Of a stretch of 64,000 nucleotides of DNA, positions 1 to 10,503 are shown one piece after another. The DNA comes from Pantoea brenneri (GTDB taxonomy: Bacteria > Pseudomonadota > Gammaproteobacteria > Enterobacterales > Enterobacteriaceae), in contig MIEI01000009.1 in the NCBI GenBank assembly GCA_002095305.1, positions 28,966 to 92,965 on the forward strand. Reading direction: 5' to 3'. The notes below the pieces were generated by a model. That model was not told the origin of the DNA. It saw nothing but the letters and a program-made list of their open reading frames with translations, and did no database searches. Numbering within the stretch: the stretch's first letter is position 1; each line of letters begins with the position of its first letter. The position numbers and the translations under genes are program-made.

Positions 1-3000
1 CGCCGCGCCTCATCAGTGCTGGTTTTAATTCCCATCGCACTGAGCTGCGCCTGGCTGGTGTAGAGCGAGGCCACAGGCCGCTGGCGGTCTGCTCCAGACA
101 ACCGTAAGGATAGGCATACAGCGCGCTGATATAGCTGGCGAGATTTAACGGCGGCCGATTACTCAGCGTCAGTTGCCCGGTCAGCGTCTGGCTGTCGAGA
201 CCGGTAAACGCCGCAGCCGCCACCTGCCACGGCCGATCGGGGGTAATCACCGCATCAAAATTGAGGGTCTGGGCAGGATAAGGCGGCCTGACGCCGATCT
301 TCCACTGCTGTTTGCTGGGCCGTAGCTGCTCGCCAGGCAGATTCAGTCCGCTGATCTGCACCGCGACCTCACCGTCGCCAAAACCGTTTTTCGCCGTCAC
401 CGGTATCTGCAGGGTAGTGCGAGCGCCTTTTGCCAGACTGATAGTCTGACTGGCGGCCCCCGTCAGTCCGATCAGGCCACTGGCTGCCACATCCACTTTC
501 AGAGTCTGTGGCAGATCGGTCAGGTTGGTAACGTCCAGCGCCAGGGAGGCCTGGTCGCCGCTGGCAAGAAAGCGCGGTGTCGCCAGTTCACTGACCAGCG
601 GCGCTGCCACCACCACTTTGCGCTCTGCAACGCCGAAGCTGTCGTCACTCCAGGCCTGCGCCATCAGTCGCAGCTCACCGTTAAACGCCGGGATCGGCAG
701 CGTAAGGGTACCTTTGCCCTCTTTATCCAGCGTCACAACCTGTAATTGCTGCGCCACAATATTGACGTGGGTAAGCGGCTTTTTACCACCGCGCGTATTG
801 GAAGGATCTTCGCCATCACCGCCAAAGCGCAGCGTCGCCAGTCGCCCCCCGCCCTCAATCAGCTGGCCGAACACGTCATACTGATCGACGTTATAGCGTT
901 TACGACCGAAAAACGCCTGCCACGGGTCGGGCGTCTGGTAATCGGTCACGCTCAGCACGCCACTGTCGACCGCCGACAGCAGCACCTGCACCTTCTCAGG
1001 CAGGGGGCCGCCATCGCGGCTGGCCTGCACTTTCACCGTCAGGTTCTGCTCAGGCCGGAGGGTGGCGGGCGTATCCAGCGTCAGATTGAGTCGCCGCGCC
1101 TCGGTCGCCATTGGCAGATGCAGCAGTCCGACCGCGCGTTTTGGCGTCGCCCCGCTGACCTTATCGCCGTCGCGCACCACGATGGCACTAAAGTAGAGAT
1201 CGTGACGCTGCCAGCTGTCGGCAATCGGCACGTCAACCTGGGTGCCACCCTGTGGCACGGTTAACGGCTGCCACCACAGCGTACCGCTGCTCGACTCCAC
1301 CATCAGATAGCCTTTACCGGCTGTCGGAGACTCCACCTGCAGATGCACCGTTTCGCCAGGCTGATACGCCGCTTTATCCAGCTTCAGTTTTACCTGATCC
1401 GGGCGCAGTGCCCCGGTGCCATTGGTATTATCCTGCCAGTCATAACCCGCCTGAAAACGTACGCTGCTGACGATCTTTTCGCCCGCCTGCACCTCAAGCC
1501 GGTAACTGCCCCACTCGACCGGGAAGCCCACCTTGCTGCCGCCGCCCGCCGGCAGAGTGATCACGCGTTCATCTTCCTGCAGGTCTTTGGCATCGTAACG
1601 CGACTGCCAGCCTTCGCTGTCAGAAAAGCTCCAGTAGTAATCGCGCCGTTCGCGGATTAATCGCACCACCAGTTTGTCAGCCGCCAGCTTTACGCCCTGG
1701 CTGTTGGCATAAACGAGGTCAAACTCTGCCAGGCTGTTTTCCGGCACGGTAGGCTCGTCGTGATAGCTGTCACTGCGGTAGTCATACACCGCTTTACTGG
1801 CAAACAGCGGACGAATACCGGGCAGTGCCTCGGCTGGCCAGATGGCGGTCGTGGCACGGCGGGTAACCGGCCGCCCACCGGTTTCCAGCAGGCTGGCCTG
1901 CAGAATCAGATTGAGCGGTGAATGCAATTGATCCCACTGATTATCGACCGTGAGCCGGGCCTTGCCGTTGGCATCCAGCTTCAGATCGACTTCATCCAGC
2001 GTGCGCCTGAGGCCCTGCTCGGTGATATCACCAAACTGGTAACCCGGCAGAGCAGCGACCGCCTCCCGCGCCGGGCGCAGATAAAGCTCACCCTGCAACG
2101 CGTTACCGGCTGCCGGGGCGCCATACAGGTAACGGCCCTCAATATCGAAGGCGATATCAGCATCGGCAGGTTGCGGCTGAGGATCGGTTTTCAGGGTCAA
2201 CGCCATGCGTTCCGGCAGAAAATCCTCGACGTGGAACGTCCATTGCCGCTTCAGGTTGTCACCGGTATTCAGCCGCAGCTGCCAGTCACCGGTCATCGAC
2301 GCGTCGGGCAGCGTGAACCGCTGCTGATAAAAACCGTCCTGCGGCTGCCAGACAAAGGTACGCATCACCTGACCATCGGGCTGGACCAGCTCGGCTTTCA
2401 CCGGCTGGGCCGGCAGCGGTTTGCCGTCGGCATCCCGTAATAGCGCAGTGACGATCACCGTTTCGCCGGGCGATAGATATTCCGTGGACCAAACACAAAC
2501 AGCTGTTTGTCATAGCCCTGCGGCCCGGTCACCGGAAACTCGGCCAGATCCAGTGCCGGACGCGCCAGATCGATCAGCGAGGTCTGCTCGCCCTGCATCG
2601 CCAGCAGTAACCGGCCCTTCTCATCCGCCTTCAGACGCAGATGCCCGTTGCTGTCGCTGGTGCCGCTTTGCAGTACCTGGCCTTTTTCGTTCAGCAGCCT
2701 GACGCTGACGTCAGCAAGCGGCTTGCCGTTTTCCAGGCTCTGGGCGAACAGTTCAAGCTGCGTGGGAAAGCGATGCAGTGACAGTCCAATATCGCTCAGG
2801 GTAAACAGCGTGGCAGGCATGCTGTAGTGATAGGTGCCCGCCTGTTTCATCACCGCCAGATAGACGCCCGGCTGCTGCAGCGGGGTAATATCCTGTAGTG
2901 GCAACTGCAGCTTTTCACGGGTATTACGTGCCGGGTTGAGTTCAAAACGTCCGCTATAAACCAGCTGACTGCTTTTCAGTAACGACTGAGATTGCCAGCT

Positions 3001-3591
3001 TGAGAGGTTATTGCCGTCATTCCATTCGGCAAGAAACGCCGCCAGACCGGCATTTTTTATCCGGAAAAAATCCACATCCACCTGGTCGATATTCAGCGCC
3101 AGCACCGGTAATCCCTGAGTGAGACGCAGCGGCAGCAGCGAGCCACGGCTGGCAAAACCGACCATCGGTTCGATATCACGGGTAGTGATTTTTTTGCTGA
3201 AGCCGGCCGCCAGCGTCTCTCCGCTGGCCGCACGCAATCCCGCTTCTACCGTAACGGTAAACTGACGCGACGGCTGGGGATGGCGAAAGCGCAGCGCTTT
3301 GCGGTAGTCAGACAGCTCCCAGCCACCGTCAACCTGACCCAGTTTATCGTCGGTCAGCCTGACTTTTTGCGTAAGATCCTGTTTATCATCCAGCGGCTGA
3401 TTAAAGGTTAAGACCAGCGCGGCGGCGCCATCAAGCTGAAGCTCAGAGAGGTCGAGGAGAGTCAGCGGTTTGCTGACCTGCGTGGCAGTCGTTTCCGCTG
3501 CGCTGACAGTGAAAACCGGCACGGCTGCCGTCGCCAGCAGCGAGCCGCCGATCAGCAGGCCGATCAGCAGTCGGTTAATGCGTTTTTTCAT
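1..3591 (-). pseudogene. yfhM: YfhM-type bacterial alpha-2-macroglobulin, partial at left edge, two frameshifts
   Basis: This is a large periplasmic alpha-2-macroglobulin, thought to trap and inhibit external proteases through a reactive thioester. About 1,197 codons are present; the family is about 1,650 residues and the rest lies beyond the left edge. The thioester motif CLEQ is encoded at 89-100 after an Ala-Tyr-Pro-Tyr-Gly stretch. Translation from ATG 3591 (good AAGGA Shine-Dalgarno) is collinear with E. coli YfhM until about 2471, where a missing G in a GG(G) run shifts the frame. The other frame then continues to about 70, where a second missing base occurs. Correcting both restores conserved protein, so sequence error is likely. 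The N-terminus is a plain Sec signal without a lipobox Cys, unlike E. coli YfhM. Confidence 0.85.
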
Positions 3592-3736
3592 GGTAAATCC
3601 TTCACCGGGCCCCAGGGGAGTTGTTTTATAACGCTGCGCAATTTCATCTCAATGCTCGCATTTAATCAACGCTTCTCTTGAGATGGCGCCCGCATTGCCC
3701 GACACTGACAGCACAGATAACTGAGATGAGGTTGTT

Positions 3737-4578
3737 ATGACGACGCCACTGTTTGTGTCCGCCGACTGGTTACAGGAACACTATCATGATGAGAACCTGC
3801 AGGTGCTGGATAGCCGGATGCTGCCGCCTGGTCAGGAAGCGGTCCGGGATGTGAATGCCGAATATCTGGCTGGCCATCTGCCTGATGCACCGTTTTTCAA
3901 TATTGAAGAACTGTCGGATCACACCAGCCCTTACCCGCACATGCTGTCGCGCCCCGAGCGTTTTGCCGTGGCGATGCGTGAACTGGGTATCAGCAGCGAC
4001 AAACATCTGGTGGTCTATGACGAGGGGAATCTGTTCTCGGCCCCACGCGCCTGGTGGATGCTGCGCCTGTATGGCGCTGCCCAGGTGTCGATTCTGGCTG
4101 GCGGCCTGCAGGGCTGGAAAGCGGCCGGTTTTGCCCTTGAGAGCGGCCCGGTGTCACTGGCGGAAGGTGAGTTTGAGGCCAGCTATGATGAAAGCCAGGT
4201 CCGTCGGCTCAATGACGTGCTGCTGATCAGTCATGAAGGCGGCGCACAGCTGGTGGATGCGCGCGCGGCAAACCGTTTTAACGCCGAAGTGGATGAACCG
4301 CGTCCCGGTCTGCTGCGCGGCCACGTTCCAAATAGCCTGAACGTGCCATGGAATAGCCTGGTGGTGAATGGCGAACTGAAACCGCTGGCTGAACTGCGCG
4401 ATCTGTTTGCCCGTGCCGGGGTTGAACTGGACAAACCGGTGGTGGCCAGCTGTGGTTCGGGCGTTACGGCAGCGTGGTGATTCTGGCGCTGACCGCGCTG
4501 GGCGCACGTCAGACCGCCATCTACGACGGTTCGTGGAGCGAATGGGGTAGCCGCGACGATCTGCCGATTGCGAAATAA
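3737..4578 (+). pseudogene. sseA: 3-mercaptopyruvate sulfurtransferase (rhodanese family), one frameshift
   Basis: This two-domain rhodanese moves sulfur from 3-mercaptopyruvate to thiophilic acceptors in the cytoplasm. The active-site loop Cys-Gly-Ser-Gly-Val-Thr in the C-terminal domain (about residue 238) is intact. Immediately after it the frame stops at 4480. If one G is restored near 4470 (GCGGTGGTG expected, GCGTGGTG seen) the protein reads on as [16 protein letters not shown] and ends at TAA 4576-4578, giving about 280 residues against 281 in E. coli. The loss of a single base in an otherwise perfect gene points to sequencing error. It is divergent from yfhM and convergent with sseB. 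Confidence 0.88.
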
Positions 4579-4611
4579 AAAAAAGAGCGGCCACTGCGCC
4601 GCTCTTTTTTC
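4578..4611. terminator. Bidirectional rho-independent terminator, sseA/sseB
   Basis: A 9-bp stem (AAGAGCGGC, 4583-4591, with GCCGCTCTT, 4598-4606) has a 6-nt loop and is flanked by an A-run on the left and a T-run on the right. It can therefore end transcription from both convergent genes. Confidence 0.9.
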
Positions 4612-4612
4612 A

Positions 4613-5383
4613 TCAGATGATGCGTTCGCTGCCTTTGAAGTCGCGCAGGAAACTGCCCCAGCGACGTTCATAGAACGGGGTAATATGTGCGGTGAAGAAA
4701 TGGCTGATGCCACGATCCTCCACCGTCACTTCGCATAAGTCGACCGGCGCATCGTCCGGCAGCGTATCCATCGCCACGCTGCCCGCCGCCTGAATAATCG
4801 CTTCAATATCGCTGTCCGCTTCAATACCAATCAGCAGATTCGGCGCTTCATCGGCCCGTTCACGGATGCTGGCGATAAACGCGCGGCGCACCTGTTTATA
4901 TTTGCTGAATAGCTGGGTCAGCGAATCAACCATCTGCGCTGGCGGTTCCGCCACTTCAGATAACAGCAGCGACTGCCCGCCGTCCAGCACCGTTTGCTGA
5001 CTCAGGGCGCTGCCCTCTTCCGCCAGCAGATGAGTGATTTCGGCAGGCGAGAACTCTTTGCCGGTCGGTAATTTAGGATTGAGAAACAGCGTTTCGCCGC
5101 GGGTCATTTCAAACAGCGTGCGCACCGGCAGACGCAGATAAGCCTGCTCGCTGCTGACCGCGTCGCTCATCGCCTGTTCTGAACTGAAAAACGGAATGAT
5201 GCTGCTGCCATCCTCTTTTTCCCAGTGCTGCAGATCCACCGGCGTACTGGCATCGAGTTGCTGTGCCGTGCTTTCGCCCGGCACCCAGACGTCTGATTCC
5301 AGCAGCAGTTGAAAAAATTCGGGCCGGTGAGCGGGCTCGGTAGCGGCCAGCTTCAGCACCTCTTCAAGACGGTTCATATTCAC
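4613..5383 (-). CDS. sseB: SseB, enhanced serine sensitivity protein
   Basis: The protein is 256 residues, close to the 258-residue E. coli SseB. In E. coli its overexpression alters serine sensitivity, but the biochemical role is unclear; it carries the SseB N- and C-terminal domains and no signal peptide or membrane segment. It lies 41 bp downstream of pepB on the same strand, as at the end of the isc-pepB-sseB region in E. coli. Recognition is from the N-terminal MNRLEEVLKLAATEPAHRPE and the acidic, hydrophobic-patterned body. Confidence 0.88.
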   Translation of the reverse strand: MNMNRLEEVLKLAATEPAHRPEFFQLLLESDVWVPGESTAQQLDASTPVDLQHWEKEDGSSIIPFFSSEQAMSDAVSSEQAYLRLPVRTLFEMTRGETLFLNPKLPTGKEFSPAEITHLLAEEGSALSQQTVLDGGQSLLLSEVAEPPAQMVDSLTQLFSKYKQVRRAFIASIRERADEAPNLLIGIEADSDIEAIIQAAGSVAMDTLPDDAPVDLCEVTVEDRGISHFFTAHITPFYERRWGSFLRDFKGSERII

Positions 5384-5424
5384 TCTCTAAATACGCGGCA
5401 GCACCCGCCACCGCTGAATAGCAC

Positions 5425-6711
5425 TTATTTCAGTAACAGGTTAGCCAGCGTCCGCACGCCGAGGCCGGTAGCACCGGCAGCCCACTGATCGACCGCGCTT
5501 TTGCGGTAGGTCGCAGAACAGTCGATATGCAGCCAGCCCTGCTGGTAGTTGCTGACGAAATAAGAGAGGAACGCCGCCGCGCTGCTGGCACCGGCCGCAT
5601 GCGCCGGGCTGGCAATGTTATTGAGATCGGCAAAGTTAGACGGCAGATGGCTGCGATGGAACTCGGCCAGCGGCAGACGCCAGAACGGCTCGTTCTCGCT
5701 GACTGCGCTGCCCATCAGCGACTGCGCCAGTACCTCATCAAAGGTGAACAGTGCGTGGTAATCATTGCCCAGCGCGGTTTTGGCTGCGCCGGTCAGGGTG
5801 GCAGCATCGATCAGCAGCGTCGGTTGCTGCTCGCTGGCGTCGATTAAGCCATCAGCCAGCACCAGTCGACCTTCGGCGTCGGTGTTCATCACTTCCACCG
5901 ATTTGCCATTGCGATAGCGAATGATATCGCCCAGTTTAAAGGCGTTGCTGCTGACCATATTGTCGGCGCAGCAGAGGTAAAGCTTCACGCGTTTGTTGAG
6001 ACCGCGGGCAATCGCCATCGCCAGCGCGCCCGTCACGGTGGCCGCGCCGCCCATGTCAGACTTCATTGAGTCCATGAAGCTGCTCTGCTTCATGCTGTAG
6101 CCGCCGGTGTCGAAGGTAATGCCTTTGCCGACCAGACAGGCGTACACCGGCGCGTTGTCGTCACCGGTCGGATTGAAGTCGAGCGCCAGCAGCACCGGCG
6201 GACGGCTGGAGCCGCGTCCTACCGTATGCAGGCCCATGTAGCCCTGCACCCGCAGATCGTCACCTTTGGTGATGCGATAGCTGACAGCACTGCCGCCCAC
6301 TTCACTGATCAGATCGATGGCGGTGTGCGCCAGCTGCTCCGGTCCCAGCTCTTCGGCTGGCAGGTTGATGGTGTTGCGTACCCAGTCGATAATTTTCAGC
6401 CGGCGATCAAATTCTGCCTGCTCGTGCTCGCCCAGCGTCGGCCAGTCAACCTGACGCTGCCCTTTCGGACCGCGGTAGCCCTGCCAGAACGCCCAGCATT
6501 GTTCAAGGTGCCAGCCTTCGCCGGTCAGCGCCACATGGCGGATCCCCTGGCTATCCAGTTTGCGACCGGCACGCTGAATGGTCATCAGCGCATCCGCGCC
6601 GGTCAGGTGCAGCGTCATGCCGCTGTCGTTGCTGCTCAGAATGGCTTTTTCGCCCCAGCGCGCATCGGCGGGCTGGCTGCTAAGAGTGATGTTCATCGGT
6701 TGTGTGGTCAT
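5425..6711 (-). CDS. pepB: Aminopeptidase B (peptidase B), M17 family
   Basis: This cytosolic metallo-aminopeptidase removes N-terminal residues (preferring acidic ones) and acts late in peptide turnover. The 428 residues match the family length (427 in E. coli). The M17 catalytic core is present: [21 protein letters not shown] and the signature [14 protein letters not shown], which together provide the two-metal ligands and the catalytic Lys/Arg. In E. coli pepB follows iscX; here it follows iscS with a 170-bp gap, so several isc genes are missing between them. Confidence 0.95.
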   Translation of the reverse strand: MTTQPMNITLSSQPADARWGEKAILSSNDSGMTLHLTGADALMTIQRAGRKLDSQGIRHVALTGEGWHLEQCWAFWQGYRGPKGQRQVDWPTLGEHEQAEFDRRLKIIDWVRNTINLPAEELGPEQLAHTAIDLISEVGGSAVSYRITKGDDLRVQGYMGLHTVGRGSSRPPVLLALDFNPTGDDNAPVYACLVGKGITFDTGGYSMKQSSFMDSMKSDMGGAATVTGALAMAIARGLNKRVKLYLCCADNMVSSNAFKLGDIIRYRNGKSVEVMNTDAEGRLVLADGLIDASEQQPTLLIDAATLTGAAKTALGNDYHALFTFDEVLAQSLMGSAVSENEPFWRLPLAEFHRSHLPSNFADLNNIASPAHAAGASSAAAFLSYFVSNYQQGWLHIDCSATYRKSAVDQWAAGATGLGVRTLANLLLK

Positions 6712-6881
6712 CGCGAAGCTCCATAGACGTTATTCGTTTCATCCAGCCTGATTGTTAAAGTGGCTTTAATAATATGTTAAATACAATGCGTGGACAGACC
6801 TGATAACAGATTCTTTCAGAGGATGCCAGCCTTGCGCATATTATGGCGCGGTTTCCAGAATCTGGCCGGGTATCCGGCCGA
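6712..6881. other. Short pepB-iscS spacer where iscUA-hscBA-fdx-iscX would lie in E. coli
   Basis: These 170 bp hold no gene. A GGCCGG/CCGGCC hairpin (about 6863-6879) sits just after the iscS stop, but it has no clear U-tract on the minus strand. Translating past the iscS stop in the other two frames gives nothing like the usual IscS tail or IscU, so a simple indel does not explain the loss. The remainder is AT-rich and may contain the pepB promoter. Confidence 0.7.
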
Positions 6882-8036
6882 TTACATTAAGGCACGCAGA
6901 CGCGTCACTGATTTCTGCACCAGCGCGATGGCGTAATCGATCTCTTCTTCGGTGGTAAAGCGACCAAGCGAAAATCGCAGCGAACTGTGCGCCAGCTCTT
7001 CGCCGACACCCAAAGCCCGCAGGACATAGGAGGGCTCCAGACTGGCAGAGGTACAGGCAGAACCGGAGGAGAGCGCCAGGTCTTTTAGCGCCATGATCAG
7101 CGATTCGCCCTCAACGTTGGCAAAACTGAGGTTAAGAATGTTAGCGGCGCTGTGTTGCAGGTCACCGTTCAGCGTGACGTCCGGCAGCGTACTGATGCCG
7201 TGCCACAGCCGGTCGCGCAGGCGTTGCAGGCGCGCCATCTCGGTCTCACGCTCTTCCGCCGCAATGCGATAGGCCTCGCCCATCCCGACAATCTGGTGAA
7301 CCGGCAGCGTGCCGGAACGCATGCCACGCTCGTGTCCACCGCCATGGATCTGGGCAGCGATCAGCACCCGTGGTTTACGACGGACATAGAGTGCGCCGAT
7401 CCCTTTCGGGCCATAGAGTTTGTGGGCGGAAAATGACATCAAATCGACCGGCAACACGCTGAGATCGATCGGCAGTTTGCCAACGCTCTGGGTCGCATCA
7501 ACGTGAAACAGAATGTCGCGTTCACGGCACAGCTCACCAAACGCAGCAATATTCTGAATCACGCCGATTTCATTATTGACGTGCATGATCGAGACTAAAA
7601 TGGTGTCGTCGCGCAGGGCGTCACGCAGCATTTCAGGGCTGATAATGCCGTTGGCGGCCGGTTTCAGGTAGGTGACATCAAAGCCTTCACGCTCCAGCTG
7701 CTGGCAACTGTCGAGTACCGCTTTGTGTTCAGTCTGGCTGGTAATGATATGTTTGCCGCGCGCCTGATGGGCGTGGGCTGCGCCTTTAATCGCAAGATTG
7801 TCAGATTCGGTGGCGCCAGAGGTAAACACGATTTCACGCGGATCGGCATTAACCAGTTCGGCCACCTGATTGCGCGCCACATCGACCGCTTCTTCAGATT
7901 GCCAGCCAAAACGGTGAGAACGGGAGGCCGGATTACCGAACGTGCCATCCAGCGTCAGAAACTGCATCATTTTGCTGGCTACACGCGGATCGGCCGGCGT
8001 GGTGGCGGCATAATCCAGGTAAATCGGTAATTTCAT
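6882..8036 (-). CDS. iscS: Cysteine desulfurase IscS lacking the usual C-terminal tail
   Basis: This PLP enzyme turns cysteine into alanine plus enzyme-bound persulfide, which feeds Fe-S assembly, tRNA thiolation and cofactor thiolation. The PLP lysine lies in [12 protein letters not shown] and the persulfide Cys in [15 protein letters not shown]. The N-terminus [14 protein letters not shown] matches E. coli. Length is 384 residues against 404: the protein stops after [10 protein letters not shown], losing the tail (about 20 residues) that in model systems helps dock the IscU scaffold. iscU is also absent next to it. It follows iscR by 88 bp, so IscR control is expected. Retention suggests a continuing role in tRNA and other sulfur transfer. 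Confidence 0.95.
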   Translation of the reverse strand: MKLPIYLDYAATTPADPRVASKMMQFLTLDGTFGNPASRSHRFGWQSEEAVDVARNQVAELVNADPREIVFTSGATESDNLAIKGAAHAHQARGKHIITSQTEHKAVLDSCQQLEREGFDVTYLKPAANGIISPEMLRDALRDDTILVSIMHVNNEIGVIQNIAAFGELCRERDILFHVDATQSVGKLPIDLSVLPVDLMSFSAHKLYGPKGIGALYVRRKPRVLIAAQIHGGGHERGMRSGTLPVHQIVGMGEAYRIAAEERETEMARLQRLRDRLWHGISTLPDVTLNGDLQHSAANILNLSFANVEGESLIMALKDLALSSGSACTSASLEPSYVLRALGVGEELAHSSLRFSLGRFTTEEEIDYAIALVQKSVTRLRALM

Positions 8037-8124
8037 TGCGCTACAGCTCCGTATAAAAAATCATACGTCTTTATAGCAGATTCGGCCCTGCCCGCGTTAG
8101 CAGTTAGGGCCGCAACAGTGGGGA

Positions 8125-8622
8125 TTACGAGGCGCGCAGATTGACGTTGATTTCCTGAGCGCGTGGGCTCTGGAAGCGACGATTGTCATTGGCGTTCTGA
8201 CGATCGGCCACGTCGAGGATCTCCTGATTATTCACCAGCTCAGCCAGCGTAATATTGTTCAGGAAGTCACTGATGCGCACGCTCAGATCGCGCCACAGAA
8301 CGTGAGTCAGGCAGCGCTCGCCGCCCTGGCAGCCTTCTTTACCCTGGCATTTGGTGGCGTCAACTGACTCATCGACTGCGGTGATTACTTCACCGACCGC
8401 GATAGCATTCGACTCTTTACCCAACAGATAACCGCCGCCCGGCCCGCGTACGCTGGCAACTAAGCCATTTTTACGCAGGCGGGAGAACAACTGCTCGAGA
8501 TACGACAGCGAGATGCCCTGACGCTCGGAAATGTCAGCCAGCGGAACCGGGCCTTCATGGGAGTGAAGGGCAACGTCCAGCATAGCAGTTACGGCATAAC
8601 GTCCTTTGGATGTCAGTCTCAT
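8125..8622 (-). CDS. iscR: Fe-S cluster-sensing Rrf2-family regulator IscR
   Basis: IscR binds a [2Fe-2S] cluster and represses the isc promoter when Fe-S supply is adequate; the apo form activates suf. The N-terminal winged helix ([19 protein letters not shown]) is nearly identical to E. coli. The cluster ligands Cys92, Cys98, Cys104 and His107 are all present ([16 protein letters not shown]). The start at 8622 ([11 protein letters not shown]) is chosen over an upstream in-frame ATG at 8637 by family length; the protein is 165 residues. It is the first gene of a short iscR-iscS unit and has strong autoregulatory sites upstream. Confidence 0.95.
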   Translation of the reverse strand: MRLTSKGRYAVTAMLDVALHSHEGPVPLADISERQGISLSYLEQLFSRLRKNGLVASVRGPGGGYLLGKESNAIAVGEVITAVDESVDATKCQGKEGCQGGERCLTHVLWRDLSVRISDFLNNITLAELVNNQEILDVADRQNANDNRRFQSPRAQEINVNLRAS

Positions 8623-8685
8623 AGCGTACGACCTCAATAGCGTCCGGTTATCGGAGGATTAGCAAAAGATGTCGGCAAGTCTGAC

Positions 8686-8760
8686 ATTCCCGAGTAATTT
8701 GGTCAACTATTTAACCAGGTAAAACACTCAAGTATTTAACCTGGTAATTTACTCAACTAT
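8686..8760 (-). promoter_or_regulatory. Three tandem 25-bp IscR type-1-like sites upstream of iscR
   Basis: Read on the minus strand, 8686-8710 starts ATAGTTGACC and ends ACTCGGGAAT, agreeing with about 21 of 25 positions of the type-1 IscR consensus. The next two 25-bp steps (8711-8735 and 8736-8760) begin ATACTTGAGT and ATAGTTGAGT and share GGTTAA ends; they form a tandem array of decreasing consensus match. The third overlaps the trmJ stop. The first site embeds a TTGACC -35-like element. Confidence 0.7.
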
Positions 8761-9505
8761 TATCGTCTTCTTTCTTCTCGTTTTTTCGCTTTTCAAACGA
8801 TGAAAGCATGCCGCGCAGAATGTTGAGTTCATCACGTTCCGGCCGGGCACGGGTATAAAGACGACGCAGTTTACTCATCACCTGGCCCGGGTTAGCTTCT
8901 CGGATAAAGCCGCTGTTCAGCATCATCTGTTCCATGTGCTGATAGAAGCGCTCAAGGTCATCCACCAGCGGATAAGGCGACTCGGCATACTGCGGCTGCG
9001 GGCTGGCTTGTTCCTGCGCCTGCAGCCAGGCCATCCGCACTTCATAGGCGATGATCTGCACCGCCATCGCCAGGTTCAGCGAGCTGTATTCCGGGTTAGC
9101 CTGAATCGCGACGTGATAATGACACTTCTGCAATTCTTCATTGGTCAGGCCGACGCGCTCACGACCAAACACCAGCGCCACCGGTGCCTGCTGCCCCTCT
9201 TCCACGCTTTTCACGCCACATTCGCGGGCATCAAGCATCGGCCACGGCAGTGAACGGGAACGTGCGCTGGTGCCAACCACTAAACTGCAGCCGGCGATAG
9301 CTTCGTCCAGCGAGTCGACGATTTTAGCGTCGCCAATCACATCACTGGCCCCGGCGGCGAGAGAAATCGCCTGTGAATCGGGTTTGACCAGCGGGTTAAC
9401 CAGATAAAGGTTGGTCAGGCCCATGGTTTTCATGGCGCGGGCGACGGAGCCCATGTTGCCGGTGTGAGAGGTTTCAACCAGCACGATACGGATATTTTGC
9501 AGCAT
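8753..9505 (-). CDS. trmJ: tRNA (cytidine/uridine-2'-O)-methyltransferase TrmJ
   Basis: This SPOUT-superfamily enzyme methylates the 2'-O of residue 32 of tRNAs with SAM. The 250 residues match the family. The N-terminal [20 protein letters not shown] and the knot motifs ([40 protein letters not shown]) are typical. Its 3' end abuts the iscR promoter region, as in E. coli, and it is divergent from suhB. Confidence 0.95.
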   Translation of the reverse strand: MLQNIRIVLVETSHTGNMGSVARAMKTMGLTNLYLVNPLVKPDSQAISLAAGASDVIGDAKIVDSLDEAIAGCSLVVGTSARSRSLPWPMLDARECGVKSVEEGQQAPVALVFGRERVGLTNEELQKCHYHVAIQANPEYSSLNLAMAVQIIAYEVRMAWLQAQEQASPQPQYAESPYPLVDDLERFYQHMEQMMLNSGFIREANPGQVMSKLRRLYTRARPERDELNILRGMLSSFEKRKNEKKEDDNS

Positions 9506-9564
9506 TATTGAGGAGTCTCAGCAGCGGGTCAGTAAAATCAGTAGCGCGAATGCTAACATAAAGC

Positions 9565-9593
9565 AGGACATTTACCGAACACGCTGCTATACT
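9565..9593 (+). promoter_or_regulatory. Probable suhB promoter
   Basis: A TATACT -10 element lies at 9588-9593, with a weak AGGACA -35-like hexamer 17 bp upstream. The suhB start is at 9638. Confidence 0.45.
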
Positions 9594-9637
9594 CCGCGCC
9601 GTTTTCCCCGTTCTTTAACATCCAGCGAGAGATACCG

Positions 9638-10441
9638 ATGCATCCAATGCTCAACATTGCCGTGCGCGCAGCGCGCAAGGCCGGAAATTTAATTGCCAAG
9701 AATTATGAAACCCCGGACGCCGTCGAAGCCAGCCAGAAAGGCAGCAACGACTTCGTAACCAATGTTGATCGCGAAGCAGAACGCCTGATTATCGAAGTGA
9801 TTCGTAAATCTTACCCGAAACATACCATCATCACCGAAGAAAGCGGTGAACTGGCGGGTGAGGATCAGGACATTCAATGGGTTATCGATCCGCTGGATGG
9901 CACCACCAACTTCATCAAACGTCTGCCCCACTTTGCTGTTTCCATCGCCGTGCGCATTAAAGGCCGCACTGAAGTCGCGGTGGTCTACGACCCAATGCGT
10001 AATGAACTGTTCAGCGCCGTACGCGGCCAGGGCGCCCAGCTTAATGGATACCGCCTGCGCGGCAGCATCGCTCGCGACCTGGATGGCACCATTCTGGCAA
10101 CCGGCTTCCCGTTCAAGCTGAAACAGCACGCCCCCGCCTATATGAACATCCTGACCAAACTGTTTACCCAGTGCGCCGACTTCCGCCGCACCGGCTCAGC
10201 GGCGCTGGATCTGGCTTATGTCGCAGCCGGTCGCGTTGATGGTTATTTTGAGATTGGCCTGAAGCCATGGGATTTTGCGGCGGGTGAACTGCTGGTACGT
10301 GAAGCGGGTGGCCTGGTCACTGACTTCACCGGTAACCACGGTTATCTGCACTCCGGTAATATCGTTGCCGGTAACCCACGCGTGGTGAAAGCCATGCTGT
10401 CAAACATGCGTGAAGAGCTGAGCGAAGCGTTAAAACGCTAA
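9638..10441 (+). CDS. suhB: Inositol-1-monophosphatase / NusB-NusA-linked factor SuhB
   Basis: SuhB is a Mg-dependent inositol monophosphatase-fold protein that also joins the rRNA antitermination complex. It is 267 residues, as in E. coli. The metal-binding motif DPLDGTTNF and the second motif WDFAAGELLVREAGG are intact. The Shine-Dalgarno is weak but the start MHPMLNIAVRAARKAG matches the family. It is transcribed alone and divergently from trmJ. Confidence 0.96.
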   Translation: MHPMLNIAVRAARKAGNLIAKNYETPDAVEASQKGSNDFVTNVDREAERLIIEVIRKSYPKHTIITEESGELAGEDQDIQWVIDPLDGTTNFIKRLPHFAVSIAVRIKGRTEVAVVYDPMRNELFSAVRGQGAQLNGYRLRGSIARDLDGTILATGFPFKLKQHAPAYMNILTKLFTQCADFRRTGSAALDLAYVAAGRVDGYFEIGLKPWDFAAGELLVREAGGLVTDFTGNHGYLHSGNIVAGNPRVVKAMLSNMREELSEALKR

Positions 10442-10451
10442 GTAACAGCAC

Positions 10452-10482
10452 AGAAAAAGGCGGCTTCTCAGCCGCCTTTTTT
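10452..10482. terminator. Bidirectional terminator between suhB and the membrane protein
   Basis: The stem GGCGGC/GCCGCC (10459-10464 and 10471-10476) has A-run and T-run flanks and separates two convergent genes. Confidence 0.9.
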
Positions 10483-10503
10483 ATTGCCTGTTTTTCGCGT
10501 CGA

